A DNA stretch of 64,000 bases from an uncultured Flavobacteriales bacterium (GCA_943788725.1 CALSRJ010000001.1:866861-930860); one strand, 5' to 3'. Positions 18,809 through 28,607 are shown, counted from the stretch's first letter. Numbers and translations: made by a program. The notes: a model not told the origin generated them from the letters alone.

Positions 18809-19959
18809 TCCTGAAAAACAAAAGAATACTCAATTTGCTTCTCAAATCTTTCCTCTTGAAAGTCATTTAAAGCCTTCTGACGAATTCGAATCGAATCTGC
18901 AAAGCTCGGCCGACTAAGCTCAATAGAATCAATACGTTTTAGATCAACCACCAATCCCAAAGATTCCTTCTTGACCAAATCAGAGTAATCACCAATCGAA
19001 GGAGAGATGATCACTTGAAGTCCGGATGCAAGGTATTCAGCAAATTTCACAGGGGCTGCCACCTTATTAGTCACTGTTTCCTCCCGAATCAATAAGCCAA
19101 AATCAGCGGCAAGATAAAATCCCAGAACATCATTCGGATCTACCCAATCTTGAATTACGCGGTCTTCAAATCCTAGCCAAATTGATTCATCAACCAACCC
19201 GTTTGATAATAATATCAAGCGCAACTTTGGATTTATTCGGAATAGATTTACCATCGCCGGCGCTATATATCCTAGTGATTGCCAATCAGATTTTGAGGCA
19301 CTGAATAAGAGGACTACCTCATCTGACTTCAAGCCAATTTGCTCTCTGGCCTTGAGCTTGTTTTCCTCGGTAAAATCCATATTTGCAAATTGACTATTCA
19401 AAAGACAAGGTATAACCGTAGCACCTTTCAACATCTCTGCCTCAAGATGATATCTTTCAGTCCAATACTCAAAGAGCCTAACAGAAACTCCAATAACTAA
19501 ATCAGAATGGACCAATGCACATTTCTCGATTCGTTCAATACTTTCCAATGAAATTGGCCAACCCGCGCTTCCGAGATATTCTTCCCATTCTGCAGCAACC
19601 GCTCCTCGACCATCGAAGACAACCCTTCTCGTCATTCCCAACCTTCTAGCGAATTGAGCTAACCTTGTAGCGAATATGGCCCTGCCAACTATCTGTTTCG
19701 GTCTTAAGACAGTGCACACCAAAGACACGGGAAGAAATAGAACCCACCAGAATTTAACACCTCCGATGATTGGCAAAATCGTGCTTTCAGGATACTTACT
19801 TTGAAAAATCAACTTCTGATGACGCCAAGACGAAAGTGAAACAAACACCAATAAATGATATTCTTGATGAAACCTTTCGCGTACAAATGACAGACGGTCG
19901 ATGACCTGACTTTGTAATATTCCTGAATAATTATTGTTGAAGACAATAAAAAGGTTCAT
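18805..19959 (-). CDS. Glycosyltransferase, GT4-like
   Basis: 384 residues. A GT-B-like start (MNLFIVFNNNYSGILQSQV), a segment GRAIFATRLAQFARRLGM, and DGRGAVAAEWEEYL, as in O-antigen GT4 enzymes with a DGRG motif. The C-terminal half has VVLLFSASKSDWQSLGY at the donor site and FYLAADFGLLIREETVTNKVAAPVKFAEYLASGL, an EX7E-like helix region. It lies in a tightly overlapped operon with WecB and another GT4. It presumably uses a sugar nucleotide supplied by the locus. Confidence 0.75.
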   Translation of the reverse strand: MNLFIVFNNNYSGILQSQVIDRLSFVRERFHQEYHLLVFVSLSSWRHQKLIFQSKYPESTILPIIGGVKFWWVLFLPVSLVCTVLRPKQIVGRAIFATRLAQFARRLGMTRRVVFDGRGAVAAEWEEYLGSAGWPISLESIERIEKCALVHSDLVIGVSVRLFEYWTERYHLEAEMLKGATVIPCLLNSQFANMDFTEENKLKAREQIGLKSDEVVLLFSASKSDWQSLGYIAPAMVNLFRINPKLRLILLSNGLVDESIWLGFEDRVIQDWVDPNDVLGFYLAADFGLLIREETVTNKVAAPVKFAEYLASGLQVIISPSIGDYSDLVKKESLGLVVDLKRIDSIELSRPSFADSIRIRQKALNDFQEERFEKQIEYSFVFQE

Positions 19960-21050
19960 GCCATTAACAACTCAAGTATTCTTTTTGAAGATTTACCATC
20001 CCATAGCTCTGGAATTTGACCTTTTAAATTGACGGAGGCTTCAATTCTCTTGCATTCTTCCTCGACCGCAACACTATCAAATTCTAACAAAACATTCGTT
20101 CCAACATCAACTGTAACCGGTCTTTCCGTGCTGGTCCTTAGAGTAATACATGGAATTCTTTGAAAGGTAGTTTCTTCCTGAATCCCACCGCTATCAGTGA
20201 TTACGATGCGCGAGTTTTTTACAACCTTTTGAAATTCGAAATAAGCAAGTGGAGGAGTCAGTATCAAATTTGAAATTGACTCTAGCTCAGCATAAAATCC
20301 ATTTTCAATCAGAGCCATTTTAGTTCTGGGATGAATTGGGAAAACACATGTCTTAAGTTGAGCAAGCATTTCAATCATCTCAATCAATTCTCTCTGAGAA
20401 TCTATCGAATCCACATTGGATGGCCTATGAAAAGTAAGTAAATAGTAGGCGTTTTTTTCAACCTTCAATAATTCCAAAATATTACTCGCATCAATCTGAT
20501 CTTCGAAAGCTACGAGACTATCAATCATTGTATTTCCAACAAAGTATTGGCTCTTTGCAGAAATACCTTCGTTGAGCAAATTCTCTTGCCCGCTTGGCTC
20601 AGTGATAAAATGAAAATCAGAAATCTGATCTGTCATCCTTCTGTTAATTTCTTCCGGCATCGCTCTATCAAAAGACCTAAGCCCACTTTCTATATGACCG
20701 ACCTTCACTCCCTTCTTATATGCAGCATACGCAGCCGCAAATGTCGAATTAACATCTCCTGGCGTTAATAAAATATCCGGCTTAAAGGAATCCAAAACCT
20801 CTCCAACACTTGCCATGATTTCGATAGACTGCGATAATGGGCTTGCTCGCTTTAAGGAGATTTGATAATCAGGTTGAAACTCGAATTGATCGAAAAAAAC
20901 CTGTGACATCATTTGATCGTAATGCTGGCCCGTATGAAGTATGCGTAAATCAAGGTCGTTATAAGATCTAGCTAACTGCTTAAACTGAGTAATCTTAATT
21001 GTATTTGGGCGCGTCCCAATCGAAATAAGTATCTTCCTCTTAGCCTTCAT
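19956..21050 (-). CDS. wecB: UDP-N-acetylglucosamine 2-epimerase, non-hydrolysing
   Basis: 364 residues, the family's normal length. Motifs in order: SIGTRPNTIK (start), HTGQHYDQMM (about 40-49), GDVNSTFAAA (about 98-107), GHIESGLRS and PEEINRRMTD (about 117-141), TFHRPSN, HPRTKM and ITDSGGIQEE (about 286-295). It makes UDP-ManNAc from UDP-GlcNAc, or epimerises a related UDP-sugar such as one leading to N-acetyl-fucosamine or -quinovosamine; the subtype cannot be decided. It overlaps both neighbours by 4 bases. Confidence 0.92.
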   Translation of the reverse strand: MKAKRKILISIGTRPNTIKITQFKQLARSYNDLDLRILHTGQHYDQMMSQVFFDQFEFQPDYQISLKRASPLSQSIEIMASVGEVLDSFKPDILLTPGDVNSTFAAAYAAYKKGVKVGHIESGLRSFDRAMPEEINRRMTDQISDFHFITEPSGQENLLNEGISAKSQYFVGNTMIDSLVAFEDQIDASNILELLKVEKNAYYLLTFHRPSNVDSIDSQRELIEMIEMLAQLKTCVFPIHPRTKMALIENGFYAELESISNLILTPPLAYFEFQKVVKNSRIVITDSGGIQEETTFQRIPCITLRTSTERPVTVDVGTNVLLEFDSVAVEEECKRIEASVNLKGQIPELWDGKSSKRILELLMA

Positions 21051-22237
21051 ACTATCTTAATCTTCCAGTTAACTGATTCAATATAGATGTCCAATAACTC
21101 ATGATTGTGCTTAATCATATTGAATCTTTCATTAATAACTTCTCTATTGACACTTAGCTTTGTCCATCCAACAATCTGGATGATATGTTGCGCGAATGTC
21201 TCAATATCCATCTCGGCACAAAGAAGACCATTTTTTCCATGTTCGACCAATTCGGGTATACCTGCATGCTGTGTGGATAGAACTGGAAGCTCCATTGCCA
21301 TTGCTTCCATTATTGCATTTGGGATCCCCTCCTGATCACCATTACTAGCTGTTACACTATGATGCACAAATGCATTGGCAGTAGCAAGAAGAGATACGAC
21401 TTCATCAGAATTTATATTTCCGATGAACGCAATAACATCGTCTATACCAAGCTCTTCGGCTTGATATCTTAGTTTTACTAGATTCGCCCCCCCTCCAGAA
21501 AACACGACTTCTAGTTTCTCTCGCAATTCTGGTTTTATATCGAGAGCCCTTCGAATGGCTTTTAATGTGTAGACATGTCCTTTTTTCTCAGCCAAAGAGG
21601 AAACTTGAACAATTCTAAACTTATCGCTGAATACAGTAGTATGAACTGGTGCGAACTTATCCAAATCAATTCCATAACGGAGTAAAAATCCTGATCGAAA
21701 CACGACCCCCCCTCTCTCGAGCTTTTGAAGCATGTTCTCAGAGACATATATGATTTGTGCATCATGTCTCCGAATTTCCGTATTCAGTGCACGGATATAG
21801 CTTTTTTTGCGCAGCATTTGGGATGCATCATAACCATGAAAATGAATTAAAACAGGTGGACCCGGTTCAATATTTTGTAAAAACATCAAGGCTTCATAGC
21901 CGAAATGCATGTGCATAACGTCTGGTCGAACATTCTTCAATTTAGACTCGAGCTGAATCTTGAAATTTTCATTCCTAAAATCACAACTTAGATCCAATTG
22001 CCAAAGCCACCAACGCAATTTGCTCACTAACTTCGATCGTTGAAAAGGAATTTCAATGGTCATAGCATTCGCATCGTGATCAAGGATGGCAGTGGCTAAA
22101 TAGATCAACTTATGCTTCTCTGCGAAGAATTGCACCTCGTTTCTAATGAAGGTGGTCGTCAAACTACCAAATGAATGCGAAAACATCGCAATATTCAACT
22201 GTCTGTTAGGACTGCTATCTTTTAGCCCGTTGCTCAT
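21047..22237 (-). CDS. Family 4 glycosyltransferase
   Basis: 396 residues with the whole GT-B plan: the N-terminal LNIAMFSHSFGSLTTTFIRNE, DVMHMHFGYEAL, GYDASQMLRK, the donor-domain start FRIVQVSSLAEKKGHVYTL and the EX7E segment DQEGIPNAIMEAMAMELPVL, followed by HAGIPELVEHGKNGLL. Similar to colanic acid WcaL/AmsK-type enzymes in the N-terminal part. Retaining glycosyl transfer to the lipid-linked repeat unit. Chained to WecB and the GT11 gene by 4-base overlaps. Confidence 0.88.
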   Translation of the reverse strand: MSNGLKDSSPNRQLNIAMFSHSFGSLTTTFIRNEVQFFAEKHKLIYLATAILDHDANAMTIEIPFQRSKLVSKLRWWLWQLDLSCDFRNENFKIQLESKLKNVRPDVMHMHFGYEALMFLQNIEPGPPVLIHFHGYDASQMLRKKSYIRALNTEIRRHDAQIIYVSENMLQKLERGGVVFRSGFLLRYGIDLDKFAPVHTTVFSDKFRIVQVSSLAEKKGHVYTLKAIRRALDIKPELREKLEVVFSGGGANLVKLRYQAEELGIDDVIAFIGNINSDEVVSLLATANAFVHHSVTASNGDQEGIPNAIMEAMAMELPVLSTQHAGIPELVEHGKNGLLCAEMDIETFAQHIIQIVGWTKLSVNREVINERFNMIKHNHELLDIYIESVNWKIKIV

Positions 22238-23142
22238 TTTTCAAACGAAGTCTGAACTTCCACCCAGTGTGATGGTAAAATTTCATCTGGTATATATTCT
22301 AAATCCTTTGCCCATTTTGAAGGAGCAAGTACGAGTCTCTTATCATCTCCGAGAAAGCCACCCCACCATCCAAATGTACTATTGGAAATCACAGCAATAT
22401 TCGTTTTAGAAAGTAGCCATAAATCCGACAACGCATCAGATCCTTCAACAAAGCACACCCTATCTAAGTCTTTAAATTTTGATTTACACCATGAAATATC
22501 ATCAGATACAATCAGAAAACGCAAGTTTTGGTCTGGATATCTTCTTTGAAGCAATGCAAATGAGGATTCATAATAATCCAGCGCAAGTGCTCCAAGCATT
22601 TTTGAATATAGTGGATGTGTGACATAGTCCCCGCGCCGCACATGCACTCCAACCAAAATATCATCCGTGAATTGATCAAATAGATTCCGGACAGACTCCG
22701 AAGGTGACAATTTATCCGGTGAAAAAATATCTTTCACAAGCAAATCGAATGATTCAAAGAATTTGGGACTTTGCCATCTTCCAACTACACAAATTGGCAG
22801 ATTACTCTTCTTCTTGTATTGCTCAGCGTATTCATTTCCTTTTTGAAGCCTCAGTTCAAATGGAAAAATAAACTGAAGAACTCGAGTGAGCACTCTAGCT
22901 AGCAATGTAGCATTCCTCCGAGGAGCAAAACGCAGTTGATCAATTTTGCTTAATGCGCCATTTTTAAGGCCAAACGGCTCCAATGCAAAGGCTCGTTGCA
23001 CCGCACGCATGTTAGACTGCGCATCCTCCAGCAAGCCTGTATCGATTTTTACATTGTGGCTCTGACCCGCTGCAAGCGAGATACCAAAAGCATATTGAAA
23101 CATCTGATTACCCAGTCCTCCCTGAAGTCGAACAACCACCAT
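22234..23142 (-). CDS. Alpha-1,2-fucosyltransferase (GT11)
   Basis: 302 residues. The start VVRLQGGLGNQMFQYAFG and the GDP-fucose-binding VGVHVRRGDYV (about 146-156) are GT11 hallmarks (HxRRGD); the C-terminal NSTFGWWGGFLG is the third family motif. It transfers fucose from GDP-fucose to a galactose-type acceptor. No GDP-fucose synthesis genes (gmd, fcl) are in the window, so the donor must come from elsewhere in the genome. Overlaps the downstream GT4 gene by 4 bases. Confidence 0.92.
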   Translation of the reverse strand: MVVVRLQGGLGNQMFQYAFGISLAAGQSHNVKIDTGLLEDAQSNMRAVQRAFALEPFGLKNGALSKIDQLRFAPRRNATLLARVLTRVLQFIFPFELRLQKGNEYAEQYKKKSNLPICVVGRWQSPKFFESFDLLVKDIFSPDKLSPSESVRNLFDQFTDDILVGVHVRRGDYVTHPLYSKMLGALALDYYESSFALLQRRYPDQNLRFLIVSDDISWCKSKFKDLDRVCFVEGSDALSDLWLLSKTNIAVISNSTFGWWGGFLGDDKRLVLAPSKWAKDLEYIPDEILPSHWVEVQTSFEK

Positions 23143-23796
23143 TTACACTCTAGAATAAATCCCATTAATCGGATTGGAAGCGACCAATTGATACCCTTTT
23201 GAAATCAATAAATCGTGAATTGCCATGTTTTTTTCGTTCGTCTTAGGATCATAAATCTCCACACATATAAGTTGTGGAGATACTTTGTTAAAATTCCATT
23301 GACGAAGAATTTCTAGATCTAAGCCCTCGACATCCAAGCTTAAGAAATCTACCTTATTATTTCCGATTTTTCCCTCCAAGTCACCTAGCGAAATCAACGG
23401 AAGTTTCTTTACACTCTTAATGTCATTTCTGCCCTGATACTTCGCCTGAATAACCTCAGCTTGCTCTTTGTCGAATGTGCTGAAGACATGCCAATTCATT
23501 TCATAAAAATCTGCCTCTTTCAACTTACCAAATCCGATTCCAGCATTAACAAAAATATCACGAGGCCTTGTCCTTTTATACATACGAGTAAAAGCTGGAT
23601 TTGGATCGACACAAACCCCTTTCGCTCCAAGCTTGTAGAATTTGAACGTATTGGAATACTTTACCGGGTCATTAGCGCCAATATCTACGTAGAACATCTG
23701 ACTCCAATCAGGCAGTTTTAGAAGGAATTCAACAACAAGGTCTTCTCCCATTTGTGAGTGTGAACTAATCGATTGGGAATTTCTACTCCAAATCAT
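23143..23796 (-). CDS. FkbM-family methyltransferase
   Basis: 217 residues. The SAM-binding core is FYVDIGANDPVKYSNTF with GVCVDPNPAF; the later LSLDVEGLDLEILRQWNF is the FkbM signature (DVEG.E). Such enzymes O-methylate sugars in polysaccharide loci. It follows the GT2 gene by a 4-base overlap and ends one base before the fucosyltransferase, so it belongs to the same operon. The methylated position is unknown. Confidence 0.86.
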   Translation of the reverse strand: MIWSRNSQSISSHSQMGEDLVVEFLLKLPDWSQMFYVDIGANDPVKYSNTFKFYKLGAKGVCVDPNPAFTRMYKRTRPRDIFVNAGIGFGKLKEADFYEMNWHVFSTFDKEQAEVIQAKYQGRNDIKSVKKLPLISLGDLEGKIGNNKVDFLSLDVEGLDLEILRQWNFNKVSPQLICVEIYDPKTNEKNMAIHDLLISKGYQLVASNPINGIYSRV

Positions 23797-24788
23797 CTAA
23801 TAATAATTTTTAAATAATTCCTAAATCCGTTGACAAATCGCTTATGCAAAAAACGTCCCGTAAACAGAGATATCGCCAATAAGTATTTGCCCGGCCTCGA
23901 TAGGCTGCTAACCTCAGAAAATTTTATCATCAGTGTACCCAATTGACGCATAGAAGTTTTAGAATCAATAGTCGTCGAAAACAAAAATGCCTTTATATCA
24001 TCGTCAATAGGATCATCATATCTGCCAAGTACCAACTCCATATCATAATACAAATCAAGAAGAAGAAAAATACTTTTAATCTTTCCTTCACTCAATATCC
24101 TTGCAGTGATATTGCTCGTATGCTTTCGATAAACGGTCATGACTTCATCTGAAAACTTAATCATTCCTTTATCTGCAAGTAATAAAAACAAAGGCACATC
24201 ACCAACATAGAATCTCTCGAACCCTTCTGGTAATGGATTTGGGTTTCGCATGCACCATGTTGAAGTATGCGGGAATATTCGCATTTGGATATCTCGATAC
24301 GTTAAGGCAGATTTAAAACTCAACCCGAGCCAACTTTCTTTAGCTGCGCAATAAGAGTGCGGAAGATAACCCCGATTAGTCAGGAGTCGCGTATCCGAAG
24401 TTGTAGCAGCATAATCAGGGTGCGATTCTAAAAAAGCAATTTGTTTTTGAATCTTATCCTTACTAATCCAAAAATCATCACCTTCAAAATACATTATATA
24501 CTTCGAAATTGCGCTTCCTATCAAACCACACCAAGTTTTCGCCGCACCCATATTCACCTCATTTATTACTAATTCGATAAACTTCGGATGCCCTTCTCTG
24601 TACTTTAGCAATATATCAGTAGTGCCATCTGTCGATGCATCATCGGCAATCAATATTTTAAATGTATAATCTGTTTCCTGACAAAGAACACTGTCGATTG
24701 CAGCTTCGATGAATTCTTTATGATTGAACGTAATGATGCATACCGTGAGAATAACTTCTTTTCCATTATTATCCTTCACCTTTCTCAC
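23793..24788 (-). CDS. Family 2 glycosyltransferase
   Basis: About 331 residues from a GTG at 24788 (a GTG at 24779 is also possible); the longer frame from 24863 would overlap the methyltransferase by 95 bases and is not preferred. EVILTVCIITFNHKEFIEAA, IADDASTDGT and the metal motif YFEGDDFW are those of GT2 enzymes of the EpsE/WbyL-like type. The C-terminal third is helical and basic. Transfers one sugar in repeat-unit assembly. Confidence 0.82.
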   Translation of the reverse strand: MRKVKDNNGKEVILTVCIITFNHKEFIEAAIDSVLCQETDYTFKILIADDASTDGTTDILLKYREGHPKFIELVINEVNMGAAKTWCGLIGSAISKYIMYFEGDDFWISKDKIQKQIAFLESHPDYAATTSDTRLLTNRGYLPHSYCAAKESWLGLSFKSALTYRDIQMRIFPHTSTWCMRNPNPLPEGFERFYVGDVPLFLLLADKGMIKFSDEVMTVYRKHTSNITARILSEGKIKSIFLLLDLYYDMELVLGRYDDPIDDDIKAFLFSTTIDSKTSMRQLGTLMIKFSEVSSLSRPGKYLLAISLFTGRFLHKRFVNGFRNYLKIIIR

Positions 24789-25521
24789 AAAGAATAAAAA
24801 TACTTGAGCATAGATCTGGATACTTTTGTCCCAACTTAAAACACCCCGTGAGATATTCATCACTAATAATGTCAGTCTTGAGCAATGCGTCCCATTGGAA
24901 ATTTGCTAGAGCCTTGAAAAATATCCCGCCCCGATAAATCACTCGAAATCCAGCCATCTTGGCTTCAGACTCCAACGTATCCAAAGAGTAAGTTATTCGA
25001 TGCCCGTGGTCAAATTCCGCTGGAGTAATTGCTGAATTAGAAGCCAAAACACCCATATGCACAGCAATCTGCCGAGAAGGCGCATTTGCATTCGGACAGA
25101 CTAGGAAAAACCTACCATTATCTGACAACCACTCATCATGAATTCGTTTCAACACGCCAATACGATCATCGATATGCTCCAAAACATGAGTCATAATTAT
25201 ATTATCAAACTTATCATGCAGTCTGACATCTTCAAATCGCCCATGAATAAAATCCACCTTCCCATCTTTACAATTGATACTATTTCTCGATATCTCTATT
25301 GCATCCTTTGACGCCTCAACACCTACAATGCGATCAAAGTATGGTAGCAATCTCTCAGTAAAGAGCCCTTTTGAGCTTCCCAATTCCAAAACTTCTTTTC
25401 TTCCGACAAAATATTTAATAAATGATTCTAGCATAAACCTATGCATCACATCAATATCAAAATCATAGTTGTACTTGTGGCCTTTAGAATCGGTCAATTC
25501 AGCATTAAAATCTCGCTCCAT
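24769..25521 (-). CDS. Class I SAM-dependent methyltransferase
   Basis: 250 residues. Motif I VLELGSSKGLFTERLLPYFD, the acidic loop VGVEASKDAIEIS, and motif IV-like NIIMTHVLEHIDD are visible (Methyltransf_11/23 type). The C-terminal half with HGHRITYSLDTLESEAKMAGF is like small-molecule or sugar methyltransferases. It lies 7 bases after the GNAT gene and is probably part of the block running from the aminotransferase at 29685. Substrate likely a sugar nucleotide or glycan; unproven. Confidence 0.82.
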   Translation of the reverse strand: MERDFNAELTDSKGHKYNYDFDIDVMHRFMLESFIKYFVGRKEVLELGSSKGLFTERLLPYFDRIVGVEASKDAIEISRNSINCKDGKVDFIHGRFEDVRLHDKFDNIIMTHVLEHIDDRIGVLKRIHDEWLSDNGRFFLVCPNANAPSRQIAVHMGVLASNSAITPAEFDHGHRITYSLDTLESEAKMAGFRVIYRGGIFFKALANFQWDALLKTDIISDEYLTGCFKLGQKYPDLCSSIFILCEKGEG

Positions 25522-25528
25522 ATTCCAT

Positions 25529-25969
25529 TTAAATTAAGTCTTTCTGCATTTCAATTTCTTCGCCCAAATTAACTTCTCTCGAATTAACCTCAAATCCTAG
25601 CCCTCTATAAAGTGAAATCGCGGGACGGTTTTCTTTTCCCACCCTCAAAACAATAGATTTTAGATGACGAGAATTGCATTCTGCAAATAATCTCTGCATC
25701 AGCTTACGTCCAACTCCTTTACCCTGAAAATTCGGCAAAACTGAAACATTCGTGATAAATACATCTTCACCCTGGTTGAAGTACGCAGCAACTAAACCAA
25801 CCAACTTAGTTTTCTCGAAAATTTCAATTCGCGTAGCGCGCATCTCCAATCGAATCGAATATTCTTGCAAATCGGTCCGTTCACTCAGAGCTGGCACGAA
25901 TAGTAAATCACATTTTGTCAAATGTTCAAGTATCTGTTCTGAATTGCTGGTATTAATCTGGATATTCAT
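25529..25969 (-). CDS. GNAT-family N-acetyltransferase
   Basis: 146 residues, typical GNAT size. The acetyl-CoA loop is NFQGKGVGRKLMQRLF (Q/RxxGxG/A), preceded by ITNVSVLPN on strand 4 and followed by LRVGKENRPAISLYRGLGFEV. In this setting it would acetylate the amino group installed by the DegT aminotransferase, as in synthesis of N-acetylated aminosugars. The start overlaps the preceding gene by one base. Confidence 0.82.
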   Translation of the reverse strand: MNIQINTSNSEQILEHLTKCDLLFVPALSERTDLQEYSIRLEMRATRIEIFEKTKLVGLVAAYFNQGEDVFITNVSVLPNFQGKGVGRKLMQRLFAECNSRHLKSIVLRVGKENRPAISLYRGLGFEVNSREVNLGEEIEMQKDLI

Positions 25970-26934
25970 TACGGATTATACTCTACACATTCAGCAAGTC
26001 CAAAACCTTCAAGTCCGAATTTATTTCCGTTATACAACAAATACATTTTATCCCCAGAGACAAAGAGAGACGGGTAGCACTGCATTTGAGAGTCCCAAGT
26101 ATATCCATCCGGGTTTAAAATTTCAATTTGCAAATCATCTCGATTCCAATTCTCTAAATCTCTTGACCAGGCATACCCAATCCTATACCCAAGATTCGAC
26201 TTCGTTCTGAATCCCCTATGAGATCTGTAACAAAACACCATATGATACAAGCCCTTATAAAAAGAAACACTTGGTAGAGCTTGACATTCAAACTCTCCTA
26301 TTCTGTCTGGTATAATTCCACCTTGATTCTCCGAGTTCCAATTGGTCAAATCATCTGACTTTGACATTCCGATTTTATAAACACGAGCAACAGGCTCTCC
26401 ATTCATTTCATCGAGCCAATTCGTTCCGTAAATGTAGAACATGTAAAATGAACCCTCAAACTCCCTAACGAATGCATCTCCTACTAAAAATGGTTCTTTT
26501 AACGAAGCTGATTTCACCGGCCCAAGATGGCGCCGAACAAAGTTCACACCCTCATCATTAGATTCGACAATCCCAACAGCTGTCTCCACCGGTACCGATA
26601 TTCTACGACTCCAACCAGTAGTAAAAGCAAACAATTTATCTCTGTAAGTCATCGGGCTAAATGGGAAGATTCCATGCTCATCAAAGGTGCCCAACTCACC
26701 TAATCCGATAACTGGTGAGGGGTTCGACGTAATTATTTTTTCGAAATCAGGTGAAAAGTCTACGTAAAAAGGATAGCTTAAGTAGTTTTCTCCATCCTTA
26801 AGACGAGAAGTGTAATAAACCCTAATCTTAGATTGATGTGTCAGTGCTTGTGGGGATTGAGCAAAAGAATATTGACCACCCATGTGAATAGACGAAACCG
26901 AGAAAATTAAACCCCTATTAACAAACTTGATCAT
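25969..26934 (-). CDS. Five-bladed beta-propeller, GH43/GH32-like protein (copy 2)
   Basis: 321 residues, no signal peptide. Blade-type repeats of the glycosidase clan: KIRVYYTSRLKDG, ELGTFDEHGIFPFSP, AFTTGWSRRISVPV, EPFLVGDAFVREFEGSFYMFYIYG, LYHMVFCYRSHRGF and GYRIGYAWSRDLENWNRDD. It is a tandem paralog of the next upstream gene, with the same order of motifs. Such cytoplasmic propellers appear in surface-polysaccharide loci, and their activity is not settled: they could hydrolyse, transfer or only bind a sugar. Overlaps its paralog by 4 bases. Confidence 0.75.
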   Translation of the reverse strand: MIKFVNRGLIFSVSSIHMGGQYSFAQSPQALTHQSKIRVYYTSRLKDGENYLSYPFYVDFSPDFEKIITSNPSPVIGLGELGTFDEHGIFPFSPMTYRDKLFAFTTGWSRRISVPVETAVGIVESNDEGVNFVRRHLGPVKSASLKEPFLVGDAFVREFEGSFYMFYIYGTNWLDEMNGEPVARVYKIGMSKSDDLTNWNSENQGGIIPDRIGEFECQALPSVSFYKGLYHMVFCYRSHRGFRTKSNLGYRIGYAWSRDLENWNRDDLQIEILNPDGYTWDSQMQCYPSLFVSGDKMYLLYNGNKFGLEGFGLAECVEYNP

Positions 26935-27899
26935 ATCGAATTATTTCTATTCAATTTGGCCACTCCAAAGCCAGTTTTGCCGACAGAATTTCCCAGGTAG
27001 AGCATATATAAATCCTTTTTATGAAAAAAAACATGGGGGTAGCTAATCATTTCAGAATCCCACCCTGACTCTGAAATATCCAAATTCGATGCTCTGTCAT
27101 CTCTTGTCCAATGATACAGATCTGTAGAATGAGCATATCCAATCCTATAACCGTTTTCCCTATTTCTGTAATTAATGCTTCTTCTATAACAGAAAAACAT
27201 ATGATATGAGCCTTCAAACCAGAACACATCCGGACTAGCTTGGGCCTCATCAGACTCTAATTTCACCTCGACTAAGTCTCTGTCAACTTTCTTCCAAATC
27301 TCACAGTCATCTGATTCCGCCATTCTAATTCTATAAACCGGTTCTGCCCTGCCTTCATGCTTCACCCACTTTTTACCCGCAATGTAGAATAGATAATATC
27401 GCTCATTAAACTTTCGAACTTTTGGACCGCTCAAGACAAATGGCTCATTGGGAGAATATTCCAATATAGGGCCCTTTCCGAGCCGCTTGAATGATTTTCC
27501 ATCCAGACTTTCAGCCACACCAATCGAAGTATTAAAAGGGACCGAAACACTTCTGGTCCATCCCGCATAGAACATACGGTATTTCGAGCCAACCTTAATC
27601 ACACTAACCGGATAAATACCAAATTCATCAAAAGTGCCACGGTCACCAAGCTCGAGAACTGGATATCTGGAAATAGTGCGCACGCACATCAAGTTCTCGC
27701 CATCTACTTCAATGAACCCAGAGTTAGAAGTGTAATTGCCATCAGATTCCATAGGGGGCCTTGTGGAAAAATATATCCGATATCCATCTTCTATTTCCAA
27801 CACGGCTGGCGCTTGTGCATACTGGTGCATCCAACTAGGCGATTCAAACTTTTGAGGATCGAACAATAGTCCGAGCTTTATCCAATCGAAATAATTCAT
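26931..27899 (-). CDS. Five-bladed beta-propeller, GH43/GH32-like protein (copy 1)
   Basis: 322 residues, no signal peptide. Motifs shared with copy 2 in the same order: GYRIYFSTRPP, ELGDRGTFDEFGIYPVSV, MFYAGWTRSVSVPF, EPFVLSGPKVRKF, SYHMFFCYRRSINYR and GYRIGYAHSTDLYHWTRDD. The conserved acidic residue in GTFDE and the clustered aromatic residues fit a propeller with a central sugar site. It starts one base after the WbqC gene ends and belongs to a compact block. Duplicated locally from a common ancestor. Confidence 0.75.
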   Translation of the reverse strand: MNYFDWIKLGLLFDPQKFESPSWMHQYAQAPAVLEIEDGYRIYFSTRPPMESDGNYTSNSGFIEVDGENLMCVRTISRYPVLELGDRGTFDEFGIYPVSVIKVGSKYRMFYAGWTRSVSVPFNTSIGVAESLDGKSFKRLGKGPILEYSPNEPFVLSGPKVRKFNERYYLFYIAGKKWVKHEGRAEPVYRIRMAESDDCEIWKKVDRDLVEVKLESDEAQASPDVFWFEGSYHMFFCYRRSINYRNRENGYRIGYAHSTDLYHWTRDDRASNLDISESGWDSEMISYPHVFFHKKDLYMLYLGNSVGKTGFGVAKLNRNNSI

Positions 27900-28607
27900 T
27901 TATATCAGGGTGTATCTTTTAATAAGTCCGTTTTGAATTTCATCCTTTGAATTAAACATCATAACATCCAATATTGACAAACTCGGCTCAAATTCATTTT
28001 GAAATTGTGGGTAAACGATGCCTTCAGGTTTAAGAAAACGTAAATTAATAGCATTGTCAAGAAACCGGTCACGTTCATACAACGAGACACCCCCTATAGG
28101 ATTATGATAATGCGATGCTCCGGTCCTAGAGCATATCTCAAGAACTCTGTCACTTCCTTTACAGCTAGAATCTAAGTCTAATGAAGACGAAACCACAAAT
28201 TGACAATTCAGCTCCAACCAATTCGAAATCTCGAGAATACTGTGCATGACATATCGAAACAGTGAAATCTCATCATACATTATTATACTTTCTATGACGG
28301 AAATCACAGAACCATAATAAGGCGCCTTTCGATAAACTCCCTCAATCTTCCTGAGTATGGAGCGCCTCCCATTCAGCACAAAGTCTGAACTAATTGTTCT
28401 CGATCCAATTTTTTCATAATCAGAATCTTTTACGAGCGGTATTGTAAAATAATCCCACCCATTACTCGACAAAATTCGATTTCTGTTAATCCATCCTCTT
28501 TTGGTATACTCCACATCGTCATAAATAACAAATTGATCCACACTCTCAATAAGTTGAAAATAACCCAAATACGGCATGAAATAAGGCTGCATTATCGCAA
28601 GTTTCAT
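27900..28607 (-). CDS. WbqC family protein
   Basis: 235 residues. MKLAIMQPYFMPYLGYFQL is the family's signature start, followed by VIYDDVEYTKRGWINRNRI and YHNPIGGVSLY. WbqC proteins occur beside DegT aminotransferases and acetyltransferases in O-antigen loci; their biochemical role is not established, though a step in modified aminosugar synthesis is often suggested. One base separates it from the aminotransferase stop. A second, divergent family member lies at 41566. Confidence 0.88.
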   Translation of the reverse strand: MKLAIMQPYFMPYLGYFQLIESVDQFVIYDDVEYTKRGWINRNRILSSNGWDYFTIPLVKDSDYEKIGSRTISSDFVLNGRRSILRKIEGVYRKAPYYGSVISVIESIIMYDEISLFRYVMHSILEISNWLELNCQFVVSSSLDLDSSCKGSDRVLEICSRTGASHYHNPIGGVSLYERDRFLDNAINLRFLKPEGIVYPQFQNEFEPSLSILDVMMFNSKDEIQNGLIKRYTLI

